Origin: Desulfovibrionaceae bacterium
GTDB lineage: Bacteria; Desulfobacterota; Desulfovibrionia; Desulfovibrionales; Desulfovibrionaceae
Direction: 5' to 3'
Length of the DNA stretch: 64,000 nucleotides
Assembly: GCA_017454105.1 (NCBI GenBank)
Contig: JAFTDR010000204.1
Coordinates: 1 to 64,000, forward strand
Every line of letters starts with the position of its first letter. The first letter of the stretch is position 1. Both the position numbers and the translations under genes were made by a program. The notes below the pieces were generated by a model. That model was not told the origin of the DNA and did not search any database. It saw nothing but the letters and a program-made list of their open reading frames with translations. This document shows, in pieces, positions 36,771-46,091 of the stretch.

Positions 36771-38345
36771 TTATTCCTGCGGCTGCTCGGCCTCGTGGCT
36801 GCTTAGCTGGTGCAGGCGCATGCCTTCGGCCTCGCGCTTAGCCAAGTTGTTTAAGGCATCCACATAGGCTCTCGCGCTCGCGACAAAGATGTCTGGATGA
36901 TTCCCGCGCCCTATGGCCGAAAAATTCTTTTCACGCACCCTGACTGTGACCTCGCCGAGCGCGTCCGTGCCGCCTGTGATGGCATTGATGGCGTACTGCT
37001 CAAGGGCTGGCGCGCGGCCAACGAGATCGCTTATCACGTTAAAGAGCGCGTCAATTGGGCCGCAGCCAAAACCGGCCGCGCTTTTTTCCTCTCCGTCAAT
37101 ATCCATGAGTACTGCGGCAACCGGCGGCACACTCCCGCCATCCGAGCATTGGACGCTCACATGGCGAAGTTTGATGCGGTCGGGTATGCGGTAGATCTCT
37201 TGCTGAACAAGAGCCATGAGATCTTCGTCGTGAATATTCTTCTTTCTGTCGGCGAGATCCTTGACTGCGACGAAGAGGGCGTTTAATTCGCTCTCGTCAA
37301 AATGATAGCCCAGACTCTCAAACTTCTGGCGGATCGCATTGTGTCCAGAATGCTTGCCGATCACAAGGTGCGTTTCCTTGCGCCCGACAGACTGGGGTGT
37401 CATGATTTCATAGGTTTCCCTATGCTTTAACATGCCATCCTGGTGAATGCCGGACTCGTGGGCAAAGGCGTTTGCGCCGACAATGGACTTATTGAGCGGT
37501 ATGGGCTGACCGATGATCATTGAGAGCAGACGGCAGGAGGGATAGAGCTGCTCGCTCTGTATGCCGTGGGTGAGTCCGTAGATGTCGCGCCTAACTTGAA
37601 GCGCCATGACAACTTCCTCAAGCGCCGCATTGCCTGCGCGCTCGCCAATCCCGTTTAAGGTCACCTCAACCTGGCGGACACCCACTTTGAGGGCTGCCAG
37701 GCTATTTGCGACAGCTAAGCCCAGATCGTCATGGCAGTGGACACTCCAGACGACTTTCTCGCTGCCAGGGGTGTTCAAAATGACATAGGAGACAAAATCG
37801 GCAAACTCTTCGGGCTGCGAATAGCCGACCGTGTCCGGCAAATTGATTGTCGTGGCTCCGGCCGCTATGACCTCACCGACTATGCGCACAACAAAGTCGC
37901 GGTCAGAGCGCGAAAAATCCTCACAGGAGAATTCGACATTGCCTGTGTAGGAGCGGGCGCGCGTAACCCCTGCGACGGCCATAGCGACCACTTCGTCTGG
38001 CGACTTGCGCAGCTTGTACTGCATATGCAAGGGCGAGGTCGAAATAAAGGTGTGAATGCGCGGATGCTTCGCCTCTTTCACAGCCTCCCAGCACGCATCG
38101 ATGTCTTTTGCGACACAGCGGGCAAGTCCCGCTATCTGCACATTGTCGCCTGCTTGCCTGGCTATTGCCTGAACCGAGGCAAAATCACCCTGGCTTGAAG
38201 CCGGAAAACCGGCTTCTATGCAGTCGACACCCAGGATCTCAAGCTGATGCGCAAGACGCAGTTTTTCATGAAAGTTCATGGTCGCGCCGGGCGACTGTTC
38301 TCCATCCCGAAGTGTTGTGTCAAAAAAATAGACACGGTCTGCCAT
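36771..38345 (-). CDS. leuA: 2-isopropylmalate synthase
   Basis: LeuA condenses 2-ketoisovalerate with acetyl-CoA, committing carbon to leucine. The 524-residue protein has the metal-binding [13 protein letters not shown] at the N terminus, the catalytic V-H-C-H-D-D-L-G-L near residue 200, and a C-terminal regulatory domain (about 390-510) that usually binds leucine for feedback control. It is the first leu gene, 30 bp after pssA, and there is no leader-peptide attenuator visible upstream. Confidence 0.96.
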   Translation of the reverse strand: MADRVYFFDTTLRDGEQSPGATMNFHEKLRLAHQLEILGVDCIEAGFPASSQGDFASVQAIARQAGDNVQIAGLARCVAKDIDACWEAVKEAKHPRIHTFISTSPLHMQYKLRKSPDEVVAMAVAGVTRARSYTGNVEFSCEDFSRSDRDFVVRIVGEVIAAGATTINLPDTVGYSQPEEFADFVSYVILNTPGSEKVVWSVHCHDDLGLAVANSLAALKVGVRQVEVTLNGIGERAGNAALEEVVMALQVRRDIYGLTHGIQSEQLYPSCRLLSMIIGQPIPLNKSIVGANAFAHESGIHQDGMLKHRETYEIMTPQSVGRKETHLVIGKHSGHNAIRQKFESLGYHFDESELNALFVAVKDLADRKKNIHDEDLMALVQQEIYRIPDRIKLRHVSVQCSDGGSVPPVAAVLMDIDGEEKSAAGFGCGPIDALFNVISDLVGRAPALEQYAINAITGGTDALGEVTVRVREKNFSAIGRGNHPDIFVASARAYVDALNNLAKREAEGMRLHQLSSHEAEQPQE

Positions 38346-38375
38346 AGATGTTCTCCATACTAACGATTTGTATTC

Positions 38376-39140
38376 TTATTTTGTCGTATTGTGCGTAAAT
38401 GAGCGCATAAGCTGACGGTCGCGCCTTGGAAGCAGGACTGAGGTGTAGACTATGCCGCTTCCTATATAGACAAGACAGAAAATAAAGGCGAAAAGGCGCG
38501 GAACGGAAAAAAGGAGGCCAAGCAAAAAGAAAAGCGCCACAAGCGAGCGCACCGGGTGAGTCCGGATAAAATCGTATTCCTTAAAGGAAAAATAGCGCAC
38601 CCGGCTCACCATAAGGACTCCTATCAGGAGGGGAAAGAAGAGCGAAAACCAGGGGATAAGATCCGCCAAAAACTCAGGTAACGCTGTCGCGAAGAAATAA
38701 AATGTCGCAAGAGCGCAGCCGCCTGCAGGAATCGGAAGGCCAATAAAAAAACGTTTACTCAGGACAGCAGTTAATATATTGAAACGGGCAAGACGGAGTA
38801 CGCCGCAGGCAGCGTAAAAAAAGGCGACCGCCACCCCAAGATTGCCAAAATTCGTGAGCTGCCACTGCCACATGAAGATAGCAGGCGCAATGCCGAAGGC
38901 AACAGAATCAGCGAGTGAATCGTATTGAACCCCAAATTCACTGGCCGTGTGGGTCAGCCGGGCCACCTTGCCGTCCAGGCCATCCATGAGGGCGGAAATC
39001 AGTATGGCGATACACGCGTCGGAATAGCGTCCCTGCACTGACCAGACCATCGACAAAAAACCGAGAAACATGCTCACGGTTGTAATGAGATTGGGGAGCA
39101 GATACGCACTCCGCCGCATCTTTTGTTCTTTAAAGCCCAT
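38376..39140 (-). CDS. pssA: CDP-diacylglycerol-serine O-phosphatidyltransferase
   Basis: PssA makes phosphatidylserine from CDP-diacylglycerol and serine in the inner membrane. The 254-residue protein has about seven to eight helices and the CDP-alcohol phosphotransferase motif D-G-L-D-G-K-V-A-R near residue 71, extended by F-G-x-Q-Y-D-S-L-A-D. The start at 39140 leads straight into the family's N terminus; the ORF could extend 21 codons upstream, over poor sequence. Its product is the substrate of Psd, whose gene lies directly upstream. Confidence 0.94.
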   Translation of the reverse strand: MGFKEQKMRRSAYLLPNLITTVSMFLGFLSMVWSVQGRYSDACIAILISALMDGLDGKVARLTHTASEFGVQYDSLADSVAFGIAPAIFMWQWQLTNFGNLGVAVAFFYAACGVLRLARFNILTAVLSKRFFIGLPIPAGGCALATFYFFATALPEFLADLIPWFSLFFPLLIGVLMVSRVRYFSFKEYDFIRTHPVRSLVALFFLLGLLFSVPRLFAFIFCLVYIGSGIVYTSVLLPRRDRQLMRSFTHNTTK

Positions 39141-39160
39141 ACAACTCTCGCATCGTGGAA

Positions 39161-39802
39161 TCAGGACCTTTTTGCCACTACGGTCTGACCGGCGAAAACA
39201 CATTCGCCTTCCCGTACATTTGGATGATAGCCTGCGGGTAGATAAAGGTCAACTCGCGAGCCAAAGCGTATGATGCCGACTCGCTCTCCGCGCTCAAGTC
39301 TATCGCCAACCTCGGCCCGGGCGACGATCCGCCGCGCAACGAGTCCGGCAATCTGCACCATATACCAGCGCTCCCCCTCTTCGCTATCCAAGACCCAGAC
39401 AAGACGCTCATTGAGTTCAGAGGCCTTGTCAAAGGACGCGTTCACAAAAGCGCCTGGATGATAGATGCGGCTTACAACCGTACTCTTGACCGGCACACGA
39501 TTGACATGCACATTAAAGAGATTCATAAAAATACATATGCAGGTGCGCTCTTCCTGACTCACTGGATCCTGGCGTGTCAGGACTTTGATGACGCGTCCAT
39601 CGGCAGGACTTACGGCAAGGCCTGCTCCGTCTGGCACAACGCGTTCTGGATCGCGAAAAAAATAGACGGTGAAGGCGCACACAAGAAGGAAGAAAATGGC
39701 GGGAAGTGGGTAGTCGAGCAGAGCAAACAGAAAAGCGGCAAAAGCCGAGAGAAATATAAAGGGTTTTCCCTCGTGAGCTACGCCAGCTTGCGGTGCGATC
39801 AT
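39161..39802 (-). CDS. psd: Phosphatidylserine decarboxylase (short, archaetidylserine-type)
   Basis: Psd converts phosphatidylserine to phosphatidylethanolamine. The 213-residue length and the self-processing site F-G-S-R-V near residue 180, where serine becomes the pyruvoyl group, mark the short Psd-A type. The N-terminal hydrophobic segment (residues about 15-40) anchors it in the membrane. pssA starts 20 bp after its stop, so the two steps are encoded together. Confidence 0.94.
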   Translation of the reverse strand: MIAPQAGVAHEGKPFIFLSAFAAFLFALLDYPLPAIFFLLVCAFTVYFFRDPERVVPDGAGLAVSPADGRVIKVLTRQDPVSQEERTCICIFMNLFNVHVNRVPVKSTVVSRIYHPGAFVNASFDKASELNERLVWVLDSEEGERWYMVQIAGLVARRIVARAEVGDRLERGERVGIIRFGSRVDLYLPAGYHPNVREGECVFAGQTVVAKRS

Positions 39803-39840
39803 AGTCTTTTCTCCTTAGCAAAAGGTATCTCTAGCAAAAA

Positions 39841-39857
39841 ATGCAGGATACCTGCAT
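39841..39857. promoter_or_regulatory. Perfect palindrome in the divergent psd/lipoprotein promoter region
   Basis: ATGCAGG ATA CCTGCAT is a perfect 7+7 inverted repeat. It lies between divergent genes, 38 bp before psd and 37 bp before the small lipoprotein gene, so it is a candidate operator. Its regulator is unknown. Confidence 0.5.
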
Positions 39858-39893
39858 GACCTATGATTGACAAGCGTCCAAACGGTGATCACT

Positions 39894-40172
39894 ATGACAA
39901 CACGGATATTCCTTTCGGCGACACTTATCACCCTTCTTTGCGCATGCGGACCAAGGGACATTGCGGGAACAGAGGAGCCTGACAGCTCGTCTGTTCAGGT
40001 AGCCGAACAGATGCGCTATCCGCTCTACGGAAGCGACAATACGCAGCGCATGCTCTACCAATTCAATACTGTCAACTCGATGCTTCTCCGCCAGTCGGCG
40101 ATTGAGGCGTCCCTCAAAAATCCAGACCAGACTCAAAAAGCGCCCAAGGAGCGCTGCCCATTTCTTGAGTAG
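39894..40172 (+). CDS. Small hypothetical lipoprotein
   Basis: The 92-residue product has a signal peptide with lipobox L-L-C-A-C near residue 17, then an acidic stretch and a helical C-terminal half without known domains. The ATG at 39894 follows GGTGATCACT; an in-frame start nine codons upstream is less likely because it would disrupt the signal peptide. It lies 23 bp before moaC and may be co-transcribed with moaC and lgt. Confidence 0.65.
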   Translation: MTTRIFLSATLITLLCACGPRDIAGTEEPDSSSVQVAEQMRYPLYGSDNTQRMLYQFNTVNSMLLRQSAIEASLKNPDQTQKAPKERCPFLE

Positions 40173-40195
40173 CAGGAGGAAAAGGACAAGAGACA

Positions 40196-40741
40196 ATGGA
40201 ACAGGAACTGACACACATAGCGGAGGACGGCTCGGTCACAATGGTTGATGTGGGGGAGAAGGCGGAAAGCCGCAGACTGGCCAAAGCGCAAGGCATAATC
40301 CACCTACGCAAGGAAACCCTGGATCTGCTCATTCAAAAAGCCCTGCCCAAGGGCGACGCCATTGCCTGCGCGCGCATCGCGGGTATTCTTGCGGCAAAAG
40401 AGACGCCGCATTTAATTCCGCTCTGCCATCCACTTCTTTTAACCTTCGTCGATATCCAGGCTGAGATTTTGCCCGATCTTCCAGGTATCCGGCTTGAGTC
40501 GGAAGTCCGCTGCAAGGGAACAACTGGTGTTGAGATGGAGGCCTTAATTGCGGTCGAGGTGGCACTAGCGACAATCTATGATATGTGCAAGGCTGTGCAG
40601 CGCGACATGGTGATCGACGATATCCGCTTACTCCACAAAAGCGGCGGCAGACGGGGGACCTATACGGCGGAAGGATACACGCCACATCCAGCCGACCAAG
40701 TACAGTCTGAAGAACCTGAGTCTAAAGGACGGGCGCAGTGA
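40196..40741 (+). CDS. moaC: Cyclic pyranopterin monophosphate synthase MoaC
   Basis: MoaC forms cyclic pyranopterin monophosphate in molybdenum (or tungsten) cofactor synthesis. The 181-residue protein shows M-V-D-V-G near the N terminus, I-P-L-C-H-P-L near residue 80, T-G-V-E-M-E-A-L near residue 110 and D-M-C-K-A-V-Q-R near residue 130, all family motifs. The cofactor is needed by enzymes such as formate dehydrogenase. Its TGA stop overlaps the GTG start of lgt (GTGA). Confidence 0.96.
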   Translation: MEQELTHIAEDGSVTMVDVGEKAESRRLAKAQGIIHLRKETLDLLIQKALPKGDAIACARIAGILAAKETPHLIPLCHPLLLTFVDIQAEILPDLPGIRLESEVRCKGTTGVEMEALIAVEVALATIYDMCKAVQRDMVIDDIRLLHKSGGRRGTYTAEGYTPHPADQVQSEEPESKGRAQ

Positions 40742-41526
40742 TCCACACCCTCTCCCCAGTCGCCTTGTCCATCGGATCCTTCGAGGTCCGCTGGTACGGC
40801 CTCATGTATCTGGCTGGCTTTTTGCTCGGATGGTGCATCGGGCGATACAGGGCATCTCGCGTCTGCCCCGACTGGACAACGGGTGAAGTGGACGATCTCT
40901 TAACCTTCTCGATGCTCGCTGTTGTCATTGGCGGACGCATAGGCTATGTGCTGTTCTACGATCCAGGCGTCTATCTTGCCAATCCCCTTGAGATTTTCTT
41001 TATCTGGAACGGCGGCATGTCGTTTCACGGAGGCCTGCTCGGCGTTCTCTGCGCCTTCTGGTACTTTTCAAAGACAAGGAAAAAGACATTCCTCGAGGTC
41101 TCCGATTTCGTGGCGCCTCTTGTGCCGCAGGCGATTTTCTTCGGGAGGCTCGGCAATTTCATCAATGGGGAACTCTGGGGAAAAGCGACGGATTTGCCCT
41201 GGGGCATCGTCTTTCCTCAAGCAGGCCCCTGGCCGAGGCACCCCTCCCAACTGTACGAGGCTTTTTTTGAAGGCCTTGTCCTTTTTGTCATTCTTATGGT
41301 CTACGCGCGGAAAAAACGCAGACCGGGAGCTGTGTCCGCTCTTTTTGCCATGGGATACGCCGTTTTTCGCTCAGCAATCGAATGCATACGCGTGCCGGAC
41401 GAGCAATTGGGCTACTTGGCCTTTGGGTGGCTTACGATGGGCCAGGTCCTCTGCATACCCCTTTTTCTTGCGGGTCTTGTTCTTTTTCTCAAGAAAGAGC
41501 CCAGCGAGAAGCAATCCCGGGATTGA
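40738..41526 (+). CDS. lgt: Prolipoprotein diacylglyceryl transferase
   Basis: Lgt transfers diacylglycerol to the lipobox cysteine of prolipoproteins in the inner membrane. The 262-residue protein has seven predicted helices, the R-W-Y-G-L-M-Y motif near residue 18, the signature [13 protein letters not shown] near residue 137 and the H-P-S-Q-L-Y-E segment near residue 165. It uses a GTG start and overlaps moaC by four bases. Several lipoproteins of this window are its substrates. Confidence 0.96.
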   Translation: MIHTLSPVALSIGSFEVRWYGLMYLAGFLLGWCIGRYRASRVCPDWTTGEVDDLLTFSMLAVVIGGRIGYVLFYDPGVYLANPLEIFFIWNGGMSFHGGLLGVLCAFWYFSKTRKKTFLEVSDFVAPLVPQAIFFGRLGNFINGELWGKATDLPWGIVFPQAGPWPRHPSQLYEAFFEGLVLFVILMVYARKKRRPGAVSALFAMGYAVFRSAIECIRVPDEQLGYLAFGWLTMGQVLCIPLFLAGLVLFLKKEPSEKQSRD

Positions 41527-41609
41527 CAGAACGCGTTTTTTTGACGACTGTACATCTTTACATTTACAAAAGAGCAGAGATATATCGGAACTGTTCTTGG
41601 GAGGATCAG

Positions 41610-41828
41610 ATGGCTAAAGAAGGCTCCATCGAAGTCGATGGCGTTGTCCAAGAAGCTTTGCCGAACGCCATGTTTCGGGTTGAGCTTGAAAACGGACACG
41701 TTGTTCTTGCTCATATATCGGGGAAGATGCGGAAATTTTATATCCGCATTCTTCCAGGCGACCACGTTAAGGTGGAACTGTCACCATACGACCTGACAAG
41801 AGGCCGGATCACATACCGTGTCAAATAG
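41610..41828 (+). CDS. infA: Translation initiation factor IF-1
   Basis: IF-1 binds the ribosomal A site during initiation. The 72-residue length and OB-fold motifs [20 protein letters not shown] and L-T-R-G-R-I-T-Y-R are diagnostic. TGGGAGGATC precedes the ATG at 41610. It is a stand-alone gene after lgt. Confidence 0.98.
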   Translation: MAKEGSIEVDGVVQEALPNAMFRVELENGHVVLAHISGKMRKFYIRILPGDHVKVELSPYDLTRGRITYRVK

Positions 41829-42176
41829 TTCCCGATGGTCTTGCTTTTTTCTGTTCTTTGTTGTACAGCTGTACAGGTACTGTTCATGTGACGATTGCTG
41901 TGAAAACAGACACCTTTGTTTTGCAGAAGCGAGAAACAAAGTGACAATCCCATAGACTTCATAGCCAAAGGTTGCCGCTTTATTTCTACCCGCAGCTCGT
42001 GTACGCACGCGAGTGACACAAGTGATGCCAAAAGGTACCCATGCTCTCGGGAGATCGCTTTAGGATAGTTACGAGAATAAAGACTCTTTGTGCCTAAAAG
42101 AATCTCCCTCATTCAGCAGAGTCAGAGTCATTGCATTCTCGGCACTGTCCACCATTTCAAGTCTTTCTCGTTGTTT
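41829..42176. other. Intergenic region after infA
   Basis: About 350 bp without a gene. A 14-base perfect palindrome TGTACAGCTGTACA lies at 41862-41875, containing two copies of the TGTACA core that recurs in other gaps of the window. No clear terminator after infA is seen apart from a short T-run. Confidence 0.45.
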
Positions 42177-42572
42177 ATGGATAAAACAAGCTGTGAAATT
42201 TTTGGTCACTTCATATATGACGACAGTTTGACCTACGATGAGCTTTTATCGCTCGAAGAGCAATTTATGAACGAGATCGAAGATCTCTTGGAGCGCGCGG
42301 AAGCGGTAAACATCGACTTCACTCCTTTGGGCGACTCATTGATGGTTCAGTGCAGCTTCAATGGGCATAAAGTGTACATCTTTCGAAAAATAGCCTGTGA
42401 TCTCGCAGAGTCTCTTCCACGCACGATATCGGGGAAGCTTGTCTGTATCACCCATTCCCTGGACGCCTGCCATATATATTGGCTGCATTCAAAGAAATGG
42501 GAAGAGCAGACCCTTTCCATCCCGGTTTTGCCGCCTGAAGGGCTCAAAAAGTGGGCTTCGCAGCACGTATGA
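42177..42572 (+). CDS. Conserved-looking hypothetical protein
   Basis: The 131-residue product, starting M-D-K-T-S-C, has an acidic helix E-E-Q-F-M-N-E-I-E-D-L-L-E-R and then mixed strands and helices, ending with P-P-E-G-L-K-K-W. It has no signal peptide, membrane helix or motif I can name. Codon usage and charge look like a real gene. It lies 58 bp before tRNA-Leu on the same strand. The frame can be extended 29 codons upstream but without a better start. Confidence 0.6.
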   Translation: MDKTSCEIFGHFIYDDSLTYDELLSLEEQFMNEIEDLLERAEAVNIDFTPLGDSLMVQCSFNGHKVYIFRKIACDLAESLPRTISGKLVCITHSLDACHIYWLHSKKWEEQTLSIPVLPPEGLKKWASQHV

Positions 42573-42629
42573 GATGTGCATGTGTTGTCCGAAGGTACAT
42601 TGCACTAATACTATGAACTGATACTCCAT

Positions 42630-42715
42630 GCACGGATGATGGAATTGGTAGACATAAGGGACTTAAAATCCCTCGGCCCTAGGCCATGCGGGTTCAAATC
42701 CCGCTCCGTGTACCA
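42630..42715 (+). tRNA. tRNA-Leu (anticodon TAA)
   Basis: The 86-base cloverleaf has the acceptor stem GCACGGA/TCCGTGT, a long variable arm typical of class II tRNAs, anticodon loop CTTAAAA with TAA, T-loop GTTCAAATC and an encoded CCA end at 42713-42715. Decodes UUA and UUG. A terminator follows. Confidence 0.97.
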
Positions 42716-42732
42716 AATATTTAAAAAAATAA

Positions 42733-42759
42733 GTCCTCTCAGAGGGCTTTTTTTTTGTA
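42733..42759 (+). terminator. Terminator after tRNA-Leu
   Basis: GTCCTC pairs with GAGGGC over six bases, followed by nine T. Confidence 0.7.
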
Positions 42760-42961
42760 TCAAAGCCCCCTACTCTCAGCCCCGCATACATTGCGGGCTT
42801 TCTTGCTACCTTCCGAATCCCTTTCGTTTCGCTTTGTCGCCCATAATGCATTGTGAAAAGCTGGCGATGAAACATATGCCAAAACGTACGCGGAAGGGAT
42901 GCGTATACAGCAAAAGCTAAACTGCTGACGCACGGGGGATGCCGTCACGCATCTCCCCAGC

Positions 42962-43078
42962 GTATACCCGACCGCATAATGATTTTCCCCGTCAGCCAAA
43001 GGGAAGGGACCTCAATTTGCCGGCGCCCACAGGACTCACTTCGTGTAGCGGGAAGAATCATTGTGACGCCGAGTATAC
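42962..43078. repeat. 117 bp inverted-repeat element (MITE-like, family 3)
   Basis: Both ends carry GTATAC. The left end reads CCCGACCGCATAATGATT and the inverse of the right end CTCGGCGTCACAATGATT, matching in 18 of the first 25 positions. TATA at each edge would fit a TA target duplication. Only one copy is seen, so the call is tentative. Confidence 0.5.
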
Positions 43079-43208
43079 CGTGACAGATCACCAACTTTTG
43101 GCACTCGCGTTGAGTTGAGAAAAATGAGTGGAGGGCGCAATGGCTCAAGTTTGTACAGAAGATTAGCATACAGAAGTATTGTCGTATACTTTTTTAGGCT
43201 CATGTATT

Positions 43209-44119
43209 GATAAGCAGGAAATAGAGCTGACTCTTCTTGCTGATAGCCTCATGGCCTTCCGATCACTTGCGGAAAAGGCGGCAGCAGCTTTACGGGAAAC
43301 AATCGAGCTTGGCGGTTACGGTACAAGGAAGTCCCAAAGCTGGCTCCTTTGAAATAGGCTTAGTTTTAGATAGGACAGGCCAAAATCCTGGAGACGCGGC
43401 TCCTGTCGGGACATATGCAGAAGCCACAATTGTCGGGACAGTTAAAGGCGTTATTTCCTTGGCGTCGTGGGCGAAAGGGAAATTTCTTTCGATTGTCGGC
43501 AAAAACGGAGAGCAATGTCAGGTACGAAATGTTGACTATGAGGAAAAACTATTCAACCCTGTCATTGTCACTATTACAATTCGTGAAGTTGATTGCAATG
43601 GGCCCTACCCAGCGCATGTGAGAGTATCCGGCTTTCAGACACAAACGCCTCCTATATCTTGCAATCAACCTGTAGAATCGTAATATCTACAACAGCCAGT
43701 CAACGCAACGAGATATCGACAAAATGACAAGGGCTTTAGACCAGGATGGCGTCGACGCAATTATATTAGGCACGAAAGATGAAGAAGCTTTGGAAATAAA
43801 TAAAAAAGACAGACAATATTTACGGCGCGAAAAAGAAGGCGTTCTTCATGACGAAGAAAGCACCATGATTCTTGACATACTCTCGGCAAGCATAAGCGGA
43901 AAAGAGGATGGATGGCGGTTCTCTGATGGTAGCGTGGAGTTTGTTGCGCCAATGGTAGACGATGAGTTTCTTAAACGCATAAAGAATGGGGAGATTACCT
44001 TTAGCGCAGGCTCCTCGATCGAGGCGCGAGTTCGAGCAATCCAAAGCAGGCCAAACATGCGCCTAAAAACTGAACGCTCTATCGTAAGGGTACTCAATTT
44101 TTTTTCGCCAAAAAAGTAA
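43209..44119 (+). pseudogene. Frameshifted gene of an unnamed hypothetical-protein family
   Basis: Three consecutive pieces in three frames join into one plausible protein. Frame 3 (about 43209-43310) gives E-L-T-L-L-A-D-S-L-M-A-F-R-S-L-A-E-K-A; frame 1 (about 43300-43683) gives A-V-T-V-Q-G-S-P-K-A-G-S-F-E-I-G-L-V-L-D; frame 2 (about 43690-44119) gives R-F-S-D-G-S-V-E-F-V-A-P-M-V-D-D-E-F-L and L-K-T-E-R-S-I-V-R-V-L near the end. This order matches, as I recall, a family of ~300-residue hypothetical proteins found in accessory regions. Two frameshifts leave it broken unless sequencing errors are involved. A strong terminator follows at 44225-44278. Confidence 0.7.
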
Positions 44120-44224
44120 TCGTACCGCATTTGCTGACGCTGACACGACTAACATACGATACCCTGTGATGGGTACCCCCAAAAAGAGCCAAACTGCCAA
44201 AATCTGTCTCCCCAAAAACGCATA

Positions 44225-44278
44225 GGGGCTGTCAAGGGTCGCTTGCCGCGCGCCCTTGACAGCCCCCTTTTTTTTTTG
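44225..44278 (+). terminator. Very strong Rho-independent terminator
   Basis: GGGGCTGTCAAGGG (44225-44238) and CCCTTGACAGCCCC (44253-44266) form a perfect 14-bp stem with a 14-base loop, followed by about ten T. It lies 100 bp after the broken gene. Confidence 0.88.
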
Positions 44279-44360
44279 CTGGTCAAGCTATCGCCTGTGA
44301 TACCGGCCAAGGGGTTACGGCCGACTTAAAGAGAGTGTGCGCGCAGTCTCTCACTTCTAC

Positions 44361-44464
44361 ACACTTGCGGTCAGAAAAAAAAAGTTGCCACTTTACGTTG
44401 AAGAGAGCGACTCAGTGCTGACTCGCGTTCGTAAACGTGTCAGTTCGCTTATGGCTGGAGTATA
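44361..44464. repeat. 104 bp inverted-repeat element, family R copy B
   Basis: Starts ACTTGCGGTCAGAAA and ends GGCTGGAGTATA. The inner pair CTGAC/GTCAG encloses CGCGTTCGTAAACG. The left TATA has mutated to ACAC. Same order and size as copies at 8328 and 47777. Confidence 0.7.
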
Positions 44465-44636
44465 CCAGTACTTTGCGTACCTTCGTGTCTTTAGGACAAA
44501 GGAGAATCGCCTGTGGGCTTTGATCGGACAAGAAATAGGCGAGAAAATCAGGAGACACCGCGTTTTCTGGCTGCCCATGAATTTACGGGAATAATCCGTC
44601 CGACTGGATCACTCGCAAACAGTGTACACATTGGGA

Positions 44637-46088
44637 TCACAGAGTACGATGTTCCTCTACACTCTTCACCTGAATCGCCGCGAAAGGTCGAGCGGGACAA
44701 ATATATTCGCACGCGCCGCAGCCAATGCATTTCTCCGTGTCGACAAAAGGAATTTTTGGCTCTTCTGTACTCACAAGGCGTATCGCGCCAGTCGGGCAGA
44801 CACGCTGACAGGCGGTACAGGAAACTCTGTCCACTGCAACGACACAGGTATGTCTCAGAACAAAAGCCCTGCCAACCTGGATTTTTGCTTTCTGAGAGAC
44901 ACTCACAGGGCGTATGGCCCCTGTCGGACAGACTGTGCCGCAGAGTACACAATTGGTATGGCAATAGCCATATTCGAAGGTCATCGAGGGTTGTAGAGCC
45001 CCTTTTCCCCGATCATAGGCGCGGAGAACACTGTGCGGGCAGGCTGAAACACAGAGTTGGCAGCCTGTGCAGCGGGAGGAAAAGTGGGTCTGCCCCAAAG
45101 CTCCAGGCGGAAGAAGCGGCATGTCGTGCAGTCTGCGCTCCTTATACTGAATGGCTGCGACATCATGCTCTTCTGCAGCGAACACTTTTTCAACTGGGTA
45201 GGCAAGAAGAGAAGCCAAAGCGACAAGCGTCACACGCCGCCCGTCTCTATCGACTGTGCTACCTTGGACTTTTTCTTTTGCTGGGAGAAAGTGCAGCGCA
45301 TCCTTTTGGCATACTGAAGAACAGTTCCAGCAGGAAAGGCAGCGGGAGGCATCGATTGTCCCATATTTTGCGTCGATACAGTTCGCTTTACAGACAGAGG
45401 CGCATCGGCCGCAGTGAACGCATGCGTCGGCCTTAATTCGCGGGCGGATGAGCGCATGGCGGGAGAGGAAGCCTAAAACAGTCCCAACAGGACAGATGGC
45501 GGTACACCATATGCGACCCCGGGTTAGGGCAAAAAAGAGGAGGATTGCCAGGGTGCTCCCTGCGACAATGAGCGTACTCTCACTGCCTACGATAACCGTC
45601 TGCGGGTACAACAGAAGCACTCCACAACTTTGCGCAATCCATTCCACGCCGTTTGCGGCCATACGAGTGATCGGCTCACCAAAATATGTGGTTATCCGGC
45701 CAAAGGCACTGTAGGGCTCAAGAATGCCGAAGAGAACGGGAATTCCCAAAAGAAAAGCGGCAAGAAAAAGAATCAAAAACACAAGCCTAAGTATCGGATG
45801 CCCCTCACTGTACGTATATTTCCGCCAGATTACACACGCTCCGAAAATATCCTGGAGAACACCGAGAGGGCAGAGGACCGAGCAGTAGATCCGGCCAAAC
45901 AGCGCAGTGACTATGAGAAGAAGAGCGACAAGCAGAAAACTCCCAGCCAAAATGGCGGGAACAAGCTGAAGACTCGCAAGCCAGGAAAGAGACTTGGCAA
46001 GGACTGCCTCCTCGCTTGGGTCAAAAAAAAGAAGCATAAAGCCGAGAAACGTGAGGCTTGCAAGCCATATCCTCAATGTTTTAGCCAT
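44637..46088 (-). CDS. Membrane polyferredoxin, NapH/NapG-like fusion
   Basis: The 483-residue protein begins with membrane helices (residues about 8-30, 43-65, 100-120 and further to about 190) carrying NapH-type motifs C-S-V-L-C-P-L-G and C-T-A-I-C-P-V-G. Two ferredoxin-type sites follow (C-V-H-C-G-R-C-A-S-V-C-K, C-L-S-C-W-N-C), then an internal Tat-like segment G-R-R-V-T-L-V-A-L-A-S-L near residue 280, and four more [4Fe-4S] motifs ending with C-I-G-C-G-A-C-E-Y-I-C-P. The layout suggests a quinol-linked electron carrier that hands electrons to a periplasmic partner. The Tat-type aldo/keto reductase gene lies three bases upstream, so the two probably work together. Confidence 0.85.
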   Translation of the reverse strand: MAKTLRIWLASLTFLGFMLLFFDPSEEAVLAKSLSWLASLQLVPAILAGSFLLVALLLIVTALFGRIYCSVLCPLGVLQDIFGACVIWRKYTYSEGHPILRLVFLILFLAAFLLGIPVLFGILEPYSAFGRITTYFGEPITRMAANGVEWIAQSCGVLLLYPQTVIVGSESTLIVAGSTLAILLFFALTRGRIWCTAICPVGTVLGFLSRHALIRPRIKADACVHCGRCASVCKANCIDAKYGTIDASRCLSCWNCSSVCQKDALHFLPAKEKVQGSTVDRDGRRVTLVALASLLAYPVEKVFAAEEHDVAAIQYKERRLHDMPLLPPGALGQTHFSSRCTGCQLCVSACPHSVLRAYDRGKGALQPSMTFEYGYCHTNCVLCGTVCPTGAIRPVSVSQKAKIQVGRAFVLRHTCVVAVDRVSCTACQRVCPTGAIRLVSTEEPKIPFVDTEKCIGCGACEYICPARPFAAIQVKSVEEHRTL

Positions 46089-46091
46089 AAA

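Larger units (their letters stand above)
42716..43208. other. Intergenic accessory region after tRNA-Leu
   Basis: Contains the tRNA terminator, some 200 bp of eroded sequence, and an inverted-repeat element at 42962-43078. No integrase or intact gene is visible, although tRNA 3' ends are common entry points for islands. Confidence 0.45.
44120..44636. other. Intergenic region with terminator and repeat copy B
   Basis: Holds the strong rightward terminator at 44225-44278 and copy B of the R repeat at 44361-44464. No gene is visible. Confidence 0.5.

Noticed and set aside
38346-38375. Leucine attenuator before leuA
   Set aside because: The gap to pssA is only 30 bp with no leader peptide or terminator hairpin.
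42636-42920. Open frame beginning inside tRNA-Leu
   Set aside because: The first third is the tRNA itself, so the frame is an artefact.
42630-44278. Integrated island at tRNA-Leu
   Set aside because: No integrase gene and no second copy of the tRNA 3' end was found within the window.
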